A stretch of DNA of 64,000 nucleotides. Origin: Populus alba (lineage: Eukaryota > Streptophyta > Magnoliopsida > Malpighiales > Salicaceae). Below, piece after piece: positions 49,060 to 60,201 of this stretch (its first letter is position 1; each line of letters begins with the position of its first letter). The stretch is taken from contig NC_133289.1 of assembly GCF_005239225.2 (NCBI RefSeq), positions 4,347,501 to 4,411,500 of the forward strand, given 5' to 3'. Made by a program: the position numbers and the translations under genes. The notes beneath the pieces are model-generated. The model did no database searches. It saw only the letters and a list, made by a program, of their open reading frames with translations, and was not told where the DNA came from.

Positions 49060-51479
49060 TAAGAGCTATTTAGATCATGATCCAAAACATCTACTTAACA
49101 TAAAGCCCCCTCCAATAAATAAAGTGTATTTATTAATTATACTATAGGAAATGAATATTGTCATTATAAAAACTATCCTACACCTCACTTATAAGATATA
49201 CATCAAAAATAAATAAATAAATTTAAATATTTTAAAGGGTCTTATTTATAATTTTATAATTTTATCCAAAACTCCATTCATCTTAAATGAGCTCTGCCAC
49301 TGCAAGATATAAAATTCAACCCGAATGTTAAAATATTTTCTTTGGTACTGCCTAACCTTTATTTATTTATTATTATTAATTATAATGCTGGATGCGAAGA
49401 CCTCTAATATTATACAAATAGCACCATCAAGTGCAAAAGTAATTGAAATTGGCTATATAAACAAATAAATAGATATATTCAAAAAAATATCTGGCTGTAT
49501 GCTAAAAGGTCGTAAAGGTGTTATCACATCTGCCACTGTATTTAGAAAAAAATAAGTTTTGTTAGGTATCATTAAGAAATTAACCAATTTTTTTATTATT
49601 ATTTATAAACTAATCCCTTAAAATTATAGATGTTTTTAAATGAAAGTTGATATGTTGTGGATTGAGAAAATATGTAATTATAGTGCATATCTCTGGATTA
49701 GATAAGGTTAATTTTAAGATAAGTTTGCAGAGGAGTGTTTCCACACTACTAGAAAAAGTCTATTATCCTCGTGATTGTTGAAATTAGTTTTATAAAATAT
49801 ATAATTGGTCTTTTAAGATTAAATTAAATATAAAATTTATTTATATTTGAAGTTAAAATCATGTTGGATTTTGTAACCTAACATATTTATTTTAATATAA
49901 AATATTAATATAATTTTAAAAATCAATTAAATACAAATAAAAAATTATACTAAAAAACCTTCCGAATAGTAAAAGTTTCAAACTCAAGATAGCTATTTAG
50001 AGTAGGTGGTAATTAGTGAGCTTGTAAGCTCATGAGTTTGGGTTTGAGTTTGATTAATAAAAAAATATATATTATTAAGTTTATATTTGTTTATTAATTT
50101 TTAATCTAGAAAATGTGTTATGAATGTGTTTATGATTTTTCTTGAATTATAAATAATTTTTAACTATGAATATTTATTATAATTAACAAATATTTATGAA
50201 TTATGAATAATTAATATTTTCATTCCAAGTCTATTCTGAAATTTCTCCGAGTTTTTTTTTTTTTTTTTTGTTCTTTAGACTTGTTATTCTACTTATTCAT
50301 TTTATTTTAGAGCTTAGATTTGATTTTTATATAAAAAAAAATTCTGTCTATATTTTCTTTAAGTTCATCAAATATTGTTTTGGAATTCTAGAAGATTTAT
50401 TGAAGTTAGTTCCTTTACATTAAATGAAAAGTGAAAACTTTAAAAATAAAAAATTAATTGTTTATAACAATAAAAATTTGAAATTTAATATTTTTAAAGT
50501 ACTTGAACAAATAAATACTTTAAACTAATTTTATTCAAGTATAATTTGTATACCTGTTTAGTTTGCTTTTGTATTTCTATATCTCTTGCAAATTTATATA
50601 TTTGTTTAATAATTCTGAGATTATCATTTTTTTCACCTGTGAAATTTTTTCCATTGATAGTTTCCGATGAATCATCTCAAGAATATTTTTGTTGATGATT
50701 TTCTATGAAATTCATGGTGGAAAATAATTTGTAGGTGATTTCCAACTAAGAAATATTTGAAAGTGTGATAACGATTATTTTTTAAAATATTTTTTATTTG
50801 AAAAATTATCAAATTAATATTTATATTTATATTTATATTTTTTTAATAATTATTTTTTATATCGAGAAATCAAAACAATATAAAAATACTAAAATATTAA
50901 TAAAAAAATAAAAATAAAATTTTTAAAAAATATATTTTTAAAATATAAAAACAAACATTATTTATTTCATGCAAAACACACACTCAACTAACAGTCATTG
51001 TCGGAAATTTTCAACTTAATGGGGAAAAAAAAAAGAACGCTAAACAAAATAGCAGCCCTTCCCCAAAAAAAGCAGCCTCTCTCTCAAACGTTTTTTCACA
51101 CAACTCTCTGTCATTAATTAAAAAGCATGTTTATTTTTTTATTTTATAAATGTTTTTTTAAAATTAATTTTTTATTTGTTTTTTAAAATTAAATTTTTTA
51201 TTTTTTTTTAAATTAAATTTTTTATATTTTTAAATTATTTTGATATGTTGACATCAAAAATAAATTTTAAAATATAATAATAAAATATTATTTTAATATA
51301 TTTTTAAATAATAAATATTTTAAAAAACAATTACTGTTATATTTTCAAGCACACTTTGAATACCATAAATGTCACCAGTAGCAGTAGTGGCAGGCAACTT
51401 CCCCAACCCCCTCCACCCTGACTCCTTCTCAAATCTCCACTTTAAATTGACAGTTGTAGATTTTATTTCCACGTATTAA

Positions 51480-51880
51480 AATTTTGCAATTTTGGGTTTG
51501 GGTTAATTTTCATTAAAAAAATATATAACGTGTTTTTCATAAATAATATGTTTGTTCGGAGTCTCAATTTAAAGTTATGTTTGAAATTTCACCGTCTTAG
51601 GAACAAGTCAATTTATAATTTAAGGTTTGGAGTAAATTTGAAAGAAATTTTTTAGCATGTGTTTTTCATAAATAAAGAAAATTGGTTGAATTGTCTCAAT
51701 TTAAAGTCTGGTTGGTAACTTCGGTGTCAAGAGATAATTATTTTGTAATTTAAGGTCTGGAGTTAATTTTGTGAAAATTGATTAGGATGTGTTTTTTATA
51801 GAATAAATTATTTTTTACGTTGAATTGAGCTAAATTTAAAGTTGAGTTATGAATTATTTTGTAACGGGAAGGAATATGCT
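51480..51880. repeat. ~130-bp degenerate tandem array, three copies
   Basis: GTGTTTTTCATAAAT-like phrases recur at about 51530, 51661 and 51789. Each is followed by CTCAATTTAAAGT- and TAATTTAAGGT(T/C)TGGAGT-like phrases. Unusual GC-richer single-copy sequence follows at 51.86-52.02 kb. Confidence 0.65.
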
Positions 51881-52795
51881 TATTCAGCGAAGATGGGCTC
51901 GGAATATATTGACTTTCCTGTCGGTCAAACGATTAGGAGTTTTCTTGAAGTTACTGGCTTTGTCGCTTGAGTTAGCTCAAAAGACGTATACTCGTTAAAG
52001 CAGCATCTCAATGTTTTTATATGGCTTTTGTAATTGTGTTTTAAACGTGATTTTGTTAAATTTTATTTAAAATTATTTTTTATATTTTTAGATCATTTTA
52101 AAAAATAAACTGTAAACACAAGAGACAATAAACTAAAGCATGGAGAGGGAGCCAGGTGATCCAAATAGGAGAGCAGCTAAATTTGTGGTTAATTTGAAAA
52201 GGTTGTATTAGTTAATGTTTTTGATTATTCAATTTTTTTACCTTAATTTTGAAAAATTGTATTAGTTTGGTTTTAATTAGGATAAAATCTTGTAATTATT
52301 TTGTGATTTAATTTTGAAAATCTTTTAACCACGTGATGTATCCTAATCTAAATTCCTAAGGTATATAAAAATATAATAGATGAACATGATAAATCAAAAT
52401 AATAGTACAGGAACATGACAATACAAGTCATGTAATATAAGAATAATTTTAGAATTATTAATTTTTTTTAAAATATTTTTTTCTAGAAATACATCAAAAT
52501 AATATTTTTATTATTATTTTTAAAAATTTAATTTTTATATCAATATATCAAAATGATATGAAAATATAAAATAATTATTTTTAAATAAAATAAATAAATT
52601 TTAATCAGTCTTCATTTGAACTGTAATCCGAAACAGATGATTTAACTTGTTTTCTATAAAGTTTAGCACACTATTTTTATTTTTTTATGGGCCCAGTGCA
52701 TATATCAAAATCCATTCCTAGTTTAGACTACCATACTGTATTGCTGTCCAAGGATAATGCAGGCACAAGTCGGAGGAAGAAAGAAGAAGGCACAT

Positions 52796-52998
52796 ATTTG
52801 TTTGTGTTTCAAAAATAATTTTTTAAAAAAATATTATTTTTTTATCTTAAATTAATATATTTTTTATATTTTTAGATTATTTTAACGTGTTAATGTCAAA
52901 AATTATTTTTAAAAAATAAAATAAAAATATCATTTTAATGTATTTTGAAGTGAAAAACACTTTAAAAAACAACCGCAACCACGCTTCCAAACATGCTC
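52796..52998. mobile_element. Second Tourist-like MITE copy
   Basis: The right end CCAAACATGCTC (52987-52998) is the exact reverse complement of the left end of the copy at 48847 (GAGCATGTTTGG). The left end GGCACATATTTG is diverged, and no clean target-site duplication is seen. Confidence 0.5.
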
Positions 52999-53395
52999 AA
53001 AAACTCTAAGATCGAGATTATTAGGGGCCACGATAGCAAGAGCATGTTTGACATTATAGCTAAAATACTATTTATTAAAAAATTAATTTTTTAATATTTT
53101 TGAATTAATACAATAATATTAAAAATAAATTTTAAAAATAAAAAAATATTTTAAAAAATAATTATTACTGTAAACACAATGGAGTAGAGTAGTAAAGAGT
53201 AACACTTTTTAAAAATTATCATGCCCTTATTATATCGAAGAATAAATGCATTAGTGAGATTAAAAGATCATTTCTCACAACAAGAATATTGAGAGAATCA
53301 TTTATTTCATAATATAGTATGTGTAGATAAAATTTAACGGCAAAAGAATCATTACAGTGCAATCACCACAACCATCCAATCCAATTATAAGAAAT

Positions 53396-53656
53396 TCAAA
53401 AAAAAAAACCAACATCATTATAATCTAAGGCTTCCAGAATGCAAGAAGAGAGACCATGAGAGAAAATCCAACAAGAGCACCAGGAGCAGGCATCGAGAAC
53501 CCTGTTCCAGTGTCCATACTCCATAGATGGTGCCGGAGCCGGTGCCGGAGCCGGTGCCGGAGCCGGTGCCAGTTGAGCTGACACAGAAGGGGCCACCGAG
53601 AGGATTGCAACAATGAACGTGAACAGCACTGCCTTCGATACGCTAACCTTGGCCAT
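53396..53656 (-). pseudogene. Arabinogalactan peptide B, frameshifted by a 7-bp duplication
   Basis: The ATG at 53656 starts MAKVSVSKAV, a signal peptide ending VSA, then an expanded Ala-Pro run after QL. At 53512-53525 a 7-base tandem duplication (minus strand TATGGAG then TATGGAC) throws the frame. The read-through product ends in EYGHWNRV and unrelated residues to a stop at 53396, instead of a GPI-anchor tail. The expected tail (GTGFSMPAPGALVGFSL ...) survives intact in the next frame to a stop near 53425. The product would lack a membrane anchor, so either it is dead or it is a secreted form. Confidence 0.85.
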
Positions 53657-53818
53657 GACTGAAAATGACAAAGGAATTGTACAAAAAAATAAACACTCCA
53701 AATTGAAATAACTCTGTAGCCTCAATAATTTTTATTTTTATTTTTTATTTTTTTGTTGTCGAGGTGATGTAAGGGGGAAGGTGTGTGTGTGTGTGTGGTT
53801 GTATTTGATAGGGTCCGT

Positions 53819-53826
53819 GTGGGTCC
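53819..53826 (-). promoter_or_regulatory. TCP-type box upstream of AG-peptide B
   Basis: GTGGGTCC on the plus strand reads GGACCCAC on the coding strand, matching the TCP class I consensus GGNCCCAC. It lies 170 bp from the ATG, like the functional copies. Confidence 0.45.
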
Positions 53827-53839
53827 TTAACAGCCTGGC

Positions 53840-55680
53840 ATGGGTCTGGCCATCTTGCTGTGAAATGTAGGACAACTCAGATTTTGTGTCGAGTCACTTG
53901 GTGTGGTCAAAAAAATGGACGGCGTCAAATGGGAGATTGACACAAAAGAAAACATGAGTTGGCCTTCCACTGTTAAATCCGTCGGCCGGTTTCTATATGG
54001 GCACAGGTGGTTTTACCCAACTCACCATGTGGGTGGGTTAGCTGCCGGTGTGCATGGCCAGCTAGGTGAAGATATTTTTTAAAATTATTTTTATTTAAAA
54101 ATATATTAAAATAATATTTTTTTTATTTTTTAAAATATATTTTTAATATTAACACATTAAAATAATTTTAAAATATTAATTTTTTAAAAAATATTTTTTC
54201 ATAAAAAATAGATTAAAACACAATCTTAAACACCTAAAACCAGTGTATATTGTGGTGAAAAAAGGCAAGTGAGAACTAAGGTTTTTTTTAAAAAAATCAT
54301 ATGCCGTTTGTTTCAATATTGCGTTTTCTAGCTGCGATTTTGTTAAATATCACGTGTTTCAATCGCAACTTTTTCACTAATTATGTTATTTTTAAAAAAA
54401 TCTTTTTTCACGGATGTTATTTCTTCAAAACTTTTTCACAATGCTTGTTTGAAAAAACACCGAGGCTTGAAAATCTGATGAAAATAAATACTAAATTCCA
54501 TTTTTTGATAAACCTCTCTAATTTAGGGCGGTGATAAATATAAGGGGAGATGGGTAAACAATCAGGTTTTATTTCTGCTTTCAATGGCGATACAAGCAGG
54601 GACGAATCTAGAATTTATAAAGCGGGGGAGCCAAAATCTATAGTAATTGGCTTTATAAATTTATAAGTTCAAGGATGAATATGAAATCTTGACCTTTGGT
54701 GGCTGAACGTTGATTCCTGGTTTGTTATTAAAACAATAGAGATCTTTTATGTGTGTATTTGATTTTGATATTGTATAATTTATGGTATTTTTTAAAAAAA
54801 TATTTTTTATTTTAAAATAAATTAAGATAATTTTTATATTTTTAATACCAATATATGAAAATCAATATAAATTATTCAAAATACATAAATTTAATGATTT
54901 TTTCAAGCTAAACATAGTTTTAAAACTCATCTAAATACGAACATAGAAACAAAAACAAATGGTACTTAATATATTCAGGATATATTAACACTATCATGGG
55001 AAAAAAATGTGATGGAATATTAGACAGTACAAACATACAATTATATTATTGTAGATAAACCACTTTTAAGTTTTTTCAGTCCTTGTATTTTTAAAGATGT
55101 TCATTTAAGTCACATCATTTACAAAAATATTTTTATATGGGCTCAGAATTATGCAAATTAATTAAGCAATTAACCTCAAGATGACCTCAAGAATACCATC
55201 CTCTTTTTTCCTGCTCTCCAACTTCGCAAGGGCAATCCAGTGATAGGGTATTACTGTTTCAAGCTCTACAATATTGATTCGTAAGACTTTTAATAATTTT
55301 TTGATGCCTTAAATGGTCTCACAAAAGATTGTTGCGAATTCATCTGTCCTTTTTTATGCTGTGAACTGCAGATGTCTAATAAGTTATCCTCTCTAACACA
55401 GCTCAACATGTTCAAACCTAAATCATGAACATGAGGACATGGGAAGCGTATCTAAAACTAGAGTAATCTCGTGGGACTGATTTATATGATTCCACGAACA
55501 CAAAGATTGAGAAAATTAAGAGATTTTGAAATCACTTGAAATCAAGGATGATCCCAAAATGACTCGTTATAGAATTGTGTGAATTGAGCTGGAAAAACTT
55601 AAGAATAACTGCTCGTATCTTTTCATTTTTTTGTAAGAGTAAAATTATTAAATATTTGTGAGATTATTAAATATTCCTTT
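53840..55680. other. Spacer with MITE-like repeats
   Basis: AT-rich inverted-repeat remnants lie near 54.06-54.23 and 54.77-54.92 kb. GGGACGAATCTAGAATTTAT...GGGGGAGCCAAAA at 54600-54640 resembles a terminus seen in several plant transposons, but no partner end was located. The ORF at 54301-54534 has no domain. No gene is supported. Confidence 0.45.
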
Positions 55681-56022
55681 TCTCAAAAAGAAAAATCTTG
55701 AAGCCCAAGTTTGTGATCTACTGATCTTCTATGAATTCCCATTTACAAAAGGCCCATCATAACATTTGTTCAAATTCCAAATATTGTGTCTCAAACAGTT
55801 TCCAAATTCAACTGTAAATACTAAATAGAGTTTTAATAGAGTGGAGCAATTTGATAAACAAACGAAAACAATCAATATCTCATTGCTGAAGTAATAAATA
55901 GACAACAAAGAATGGATCGATACATATGATACAATATATCATTCACCTCTCATCACTCTCCCACAACAAATCAATATATAAGCCGAAACACCTCGTCAAT
56001 GGAGAAAGAATAAAAATAATAA

Positions 56023-56226
56023 TTAATGTTTCAAGAAACCAAGAAGGGAGACGACAAGGGAGAATCCAACAATGGCACCAGAGACTGGCAAAGAGAACCC
56101 AGCTCCAGCATCCATCGGTGCCGGTGCAGGAGCCATCTCGCTTTCTTGAGCAGAAACAACGGCGAATGTAACAATCACTAGGAGGAGCACGAACGCCCGG
56201 GAGATAGTAGCCTGAGTGGCAGCCAT
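56023..56226 (-). CDS. Arabinogalactan peptide C (GPI-anchored AG-peptide)
   Basis: A 67-residue precursor. A signal peptide is predicted to end VVSA before Q27. The short core QESEMAPAPAPMDAG has three Ala-Pro pairs. A hydrophobic GPI signal (FSLPVSGAIVGFSLVVSLLG) ends FLKH. It is intronless. It is a twin of copy D: by eye the two proteins differ at only three residues (V13L, I18T, L65W). Expected to be processed to a tiny glycosylated peptide on the cell surface. Confidence 0.88.
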   Translation of the reverse strand: MAATQATISRAFVLLLVIVTFAVVSAQESEMAPAPAPMDAGAGFSLPVSGAIVGFSLVVSLLGFLKH

Positions 56227-56360
56227 TGCTAATAATACAAAGAGATTGGAGAGAACAAAAAGAGAGAGATTGATGTGTTTTCTTTGTAAAGCTTAGGGCT
56301 GCAGTCTGGCTTGAGGAAGGAGAGAATGTGTTTGTGATTTATGAACTAGGTTAAACTCTG

Positions 56361-56393
56361 TATTTATAGGAGGTTTGTGTGGCCGGTGGGTCC
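56361..56393 (-). promoter_or_regulatory. AG-peptide C promoter: TATA and TCP-type box
   Basis: TATAAATA on the coding strand (56361-56368) and, 17 bp further upstream, GGACCCAC (56386-56393), a TCP class I consensus. A G-box CACGTG lies further upstream at 56567-56572. In duplicate D that G-box is mutated (ACATGG). Confidence 0.6.
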
Positions 56394-56679
56394 TAAAAGG
56401 TATCATTTGCCTTGATTTTTTTAGTACTTTATCAACGACTAGAAACTTTAAATTTTGTAGAATAATAAACGGCTGGCAACGTTCACCTAACTGTAACAAC
56501 AGCCAGCTGTCTTTTTAACGCGTGAAAGTTATACAGACTGTGACCAAAAAAGTTAAAAGCGTATGACACGTGGGTTTAATAAGTAGTCTAGGTGTTTCGG
56601 TGGTGGGGACGCAGCATTGTTGCGCAGCACGTTGCAGCAGTTGTGCGATCTGTGAGAAAATGCATGTCGGCAAGTTCTT

Positions 56680-57059
56680 GATTGTTTGTTTTTGTTCTTG
56701 GAACCAGCATTTTATAAAAATATATTTAGTTTTTAAGATTTTTAAATTAATATTTTTTTAATTATTTAATGATATTTTTGTTGTACTTATATTAAAAATA
56801 AAAAAAATATTTTAATATATTTTTAATTAAAAAATATTTATCACAATACTAAATACACTTTATAAAATCATTTTGAGCTTATCATTGAAGGTGAGATAGA
56901 TGCAAAACTTTTATGAATTATTTTTGAAGTAATTATGAGTTGGCACTTTTTGTTAGTTGGTTTGATCTAAAAACACATTTAAAATTCTTGAAGTTTTAGT
57001 TACAATGAATCAAGGTATTTTATTTATGATTCCTTTGCTTCAAGAAATTCATGATTGAA
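56680..57059. other. Spacer with MITE-like remnant
   Basis: AT-rich inverted-repeat remnant near 56.70-56.86 kb; nothing else recognised. Confidence 0.4.
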
Positions 57060-57400
57060 AAAGTCAAATGCAAGATACTAACATAATATACCCGAGTTTG
57101 GTAGAAAGTTAAATCCAAATAACATGGTTCTGGTAAAATATCAGAACTAATATTTTTTTGTTTAGCCACGTGTGAAGCTTAAGTGCATATTTATATGGTA
57201 AAATGTTAGACCTAACTTCTTGGACTCAGTTATGCATTGAGAGCTCAAGTACTTATAGGTCTGACAAGATACTAGAGTCAACACCCTTAAATTTAGCCAC
57301 ACGCTGATCTCGAGTGTATGTGGGTCTGGTATGATATCAAACCCAACATCCTTTAATTTGGAATCATTTCAAGACCAAATACATATAAAAATTATAGTAT
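57060..57400. repeat. ~65-bp degenerate tandem array, about four copies
   Basis: Units begin GGTTCTGGTAAAATATCAGA (57126), TATATGGTAAAATGTTAGAC (~57193), TAGGTCTGACAAGATACTAG (~57256) and GGGTCTGGTATGATATCAAA (57322). Each is followed by a TTTAGCCAC(A/G)-like phrase and CTC(A/G)AGT. Confidence 0.7.
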
Positions 57401-57510
57401 TTAAAGGTCTTATATTGAGTCACAAAGCTATTTTTATGATTCGAAGAATCTAAGATAGTCATTTCTCTCCACCTCTCTCTATATAAAAATCTTTCAACAA
57501 CATGTCACGT

Positions 57511-57780
57511 TCCAATTAACATTAATGTTAATATAAGAGTTATTTCCATCAGCATTAATGTTGTATAAGAGATATCCAGATCAACATATTATTGTTGATG
57601 TAATAGTTATTTTCATGAACATTAATATTGTGTAAAAGATATTCAGATCAACATATTATTGTTGATATAATGGTTATTTTCATCAATATTAATATTGTGT
57701 AAGATATATTTAGATCAACATACTATTATTGATATAATGGTTATTTCCATTAACATTAAATGTTATGTAAAAAATATTTA
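57511..57780. repeat. 67-bp tandem array, about four copies
   Basis: AGATCAACATA(T/C)TATT starts at 57578, 57645 and 57712, exactly 67 bp apart. Between them lie TTATTTTCAT(C/G)AACATTAATATTG-like phrases. No coding potential. Confidence 0.85.
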
Positions 57781-58379
57781 TTATTTTCAAGGTTTTCAAG
57801 AGGAAATAACTCTTCACTCCTCTAACAAACAAAACACACTCCTCTAACAAACAAAACAACGAGGTTTAAGAAGTATAAATAATATAATTTTTTTTAGTTG
57901 AAGGAAAATATCTAAATACATGTCTTATTCTTTTTATTAATTCATATTTGTAGCAATTAATTATTATTTTTATTCCCTCAATTTATTAATGATTAATTAT
58001 AAATATCAATGATCTCTATTCTCTATAAATAAAAATAAAAAAATAAAGTTATAAAAGATTCGAGATACCTTATTTGTTCCCATATCATATATATATATAT
58101 ATATATAAAACATAAATGCGACAATAAAAAAGTAACACAAAACACCTTTTGATATAAATTACGAAAAGACAAAATTGAATGTACCAATTTAGATGTGACT
58201 TGCTCACCGAATGCTAAGTAATATTTGTTTTTACAAAGCATTATTTCATATTATACACCAAAATAAACAAGTCGGGATGTTGGGGCTCATCTCCTTCACT
58301 GTGAAGGAGGTCCCTTTTTTTTTTTATTATTATTAGTATTATTACTATGAATTTAGATGCCTTCACTGTTTGAGTCCCT
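57781..58379. other. AT-rich spacer
   Basis: Contains a (TA)n run near 58087-58106 and T-runs; nothing else recognised. Confidence 0.5.
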
Positions 58380-58711
58380 TCTCAAAAGGAAAAGTCTTTC
58401 TAGCCCCAAATTGAACCCCAAGTTTGTGATCTTATATGAATTCCCCATTTACAACAGGCCCATCATGCCATTTGTTCAAATTTCCAAATCTTGTGTTTAA
58501 AACAGTTTCCAAACGCAACTGTAAATAGAGTGGAGCAATTTGATAAATAGACGAAAACAATCAATATGTCATTGCTGACGTAATAAATAGACAACAAAGA
58601 ATGGATCGATATATATGATACAATATATCATTCACCTCTCATCACTCTCCCACAACAAATTAATATATCAGCCGAAACACCTCATCAATGGAGAAAGAAT
58701 AAAAATAATAA

Positions 58712-58915
58712 TTAATGTTTCCAGAAACCAAGAAGGGAGACAACAAGGGAGAATCCAACAATGGCACCAGAGACTGGCAAAGAGAACCCAGCTCCAGCAT
58801 CCATCGGTGCTGGTGCCGGAGCCATCTCACTTTCTTGAGCAGAAACAACGGCGAATGTAACAGTCACTAGGAGGAGCAAGAACGCCCGGGAGATAGTAGC
58901 CTGAGTGGCAGCCAT
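58712..58915 (-). CDS. Arabinogalactan peptide D (GPI-anchored AG-peptide)
   Basis: A 67-residue precursor with the same layout as copy C: signal peptide to A26, core QESEMAPAPAPMDAG, GPI signal ending GFWKH. Intact and intronless. It differs from copy C mainly upstream, where a 1.1-kb transposon sits about 270 bp before the ATG and separates the proximal promoter from the distal sequence. Confidence 0.88.
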   Translation of the reverse strand: MAATQATISRAFLLLLVTVTFAVVSAQESEMAPAPAPMDAGAGFSLPVSGAIVGFSLVVSLLGFWKH

Positions 58916-59047
58916 TGCTAATAATACAAAGAGATTGGAGAGAACAAAAGGAGAGAGATTGATGTGTTTCTTTGTAAAGCTTAGGGCTGGAGCTTGGCTT
59001 TAGACAAAGAGAATGTGTTTGTGCTTTCTGACCTAGGTTAAACTCTG

Positions 59048-59080
59048 TATTTATAGGAGGTTTGTGTGGCTAGTGGGTCC
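59048..59080 (-). promoter_or_regulatory. AG-peptide D promoter: TATA and TCP-type box
   Basis: TATAAATA (59048-59055) and GGACCCAC (59073-59080) on the coding strand, at the same spacing as in copy C. Both lie on the gene side of the transposon insertion and so are retained. Confidence 0.6.
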
Positions 59081-59302
59081 TAAAAGGTATCTTTTGCCTT
59101 GATTTTTATAGTAATTTATAACGACTAGAAACTTTAAATTTTCTAGAATAATAATTGGTTTAACGTTCACCTGACACTCACAACCATAGTTTTGAAATCC
59201 GACCCGGTCAAGTGATCGGGTCACGGGTCAGGTGGGTTGACCCGGGTTAACCCGGGTCAACCAAAAAAACTATATAATAAAAAAAAAACAATTAGTATTT
59301 GC

Positions 59303-59964
59303 TTAAAAAACATTATCTTCATAAGAATGAATCCATTTCCCAACATCAACAGAACCCGAACGAGCACAAATAGGCAGAACAGTAACTACGGTTGCCTCAT
59401 CCGGCTTAAATCCCCAATCCAGCATATCATGAAAAAGTCCTAAAGCTTCACTATCCCGCAGACTTTGTGCTAGGCAAGAAATCATGATATTCCACGAAAC
59501 AACACTCCACTTTTTCATCTGTGTAAACAAACACAACCCCATGTCATCATCCCCTCTCTTACAAAACCCACGAATCATCAAATTCCAAACAATCACATCT
59601 CTTTGATACATTTCATCAAACACTTTCTCAGCATCTTCCATTACCCCACAAGAACTATACAACTCTATAACCCCAATTCTTATTGAGCTAAAACCCTCGA
59701 ACCCAACAACAAGAACCTCCTTGTGTATACATTTCCCAAGTTGAAGCACACCAAGACTTGAACACGCCTTAAGCAAAGGCGCGAGCGTGTACTCATCCGG
59801 CCAAATACCTCAATTTTTCATTGAAGAAAACAAACGGAAAGACTCTTCAAAGGGTCCATTTAAAGAATACCCTTTAATCATTGCATTGAATAGGATTATA
59901 GTGGGGTTCTGGGTTTGCTTAAAAATTCAATTCGCATAGGCCATTTTGTGCGGAATCTTCTCCT
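59303..59964 (-). pseudogene. Captured pentatricopeptide repeat (PPR, PLS-class) gene fragment
   Basis: Begins near 59964 with KIPHKMAYAN, then a stop, then IFKQTQNPTIILFNAMIKGY and SLNGPFEESFRLFSSMKN. A second TGA falls where Trp is expected (59811-59813). The rest is an open 157-codon frame (GKCIHKEVLVVGF, DVIVWNLMIRGFCKRG, VVSWNIMIS, GFKPDEATVVTVLP, GKWIHSY). These are tandem ~31-35-residue PPR motifs of the organelle RNA-editing type. It lacks the N-terminal targeting region and the E/DYW C-terminus, so it is not a functional PPR protein. Confidence 0.88.
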
Positions 59965-60201
59965 GGCATCACCAATCTAAGCTCGATGATTGCACTATAT
60001 GCCAATGATGTTCTTTGTCGGGTTGCGCTGGGAAGGGATTTCTCTGGAGGAGGAGAGTATGATCGGCACGGGTTCCAAAAGATGCTTGACAATTTTCAAG
60101 CATTGCTTGGAGGATTCAGTCTTGGAGACTATTTTCCTTCGATGGAGTTTGTGCACAGTCTAACTGGAATGAAATTGAAACTCCAGTACACAATAAATTG
60201 A
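59953..60201 (+). pseudogene. Captured cytochrome P450 exon fragment (CYP71-clan-like)
   Basis: The translation AESSPGITNLSSMIALYAND and VLCRVALGRDFSGGG, then FQALLGGFSLGDYFP, is the mid-region of a plant A-type P450 (helices C-E side, before the I-helix). The frame is open until it runs into the right subterminal repeat and stops at 60201. No heme-binding Cys or ExxR is present. It is in opposite orientation to the PPR fragment and abuts it near 59950-59965. By region it is a different part of a P450 from the relic at 34.6 kb. Confidence 0.85.

Larger units (their letters stand above)
48266..53395. other. Gene-poor, MITE-rich region
   Basis: No coding gene is recognised. Short AT-rich inverted-repeat elements of one family recur near 48.55-48.72, 48.85-49.06, 50.76-50.97, 51.12-51.36, 52.44-52.60, 52.80-53.00 and 53.04-53.18 kb. 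They share a TTTTTAAAAATTATTTTTGATATC-like core and GTTTGG...CCAAAC-type ends. A tandem array lies at 51.48-51.88 kb. Confidence 0.6.
55681..56677. repeat. Local duplication block 1 (contains AG-peptide C)
   Basis: Near-identical to 58380-60496 apart from the 1.14-kb transposon in block 2. Similarity starts at TCTCAAAAAG / TCTCAAAAGG and ends at ATGTCGGCAAGTTC. Block 1 preserves the unoccupied transposon site near 56490-56505 (CACCTAACTGTAACAACAGC). Confidence 0.9.

Noticed and set aside
59986..60201. P450 ORF as a functional small gene
   Set aside because: Only a mid-protein exon fragment inside a transposon; it lacks heme-binding and start regions.
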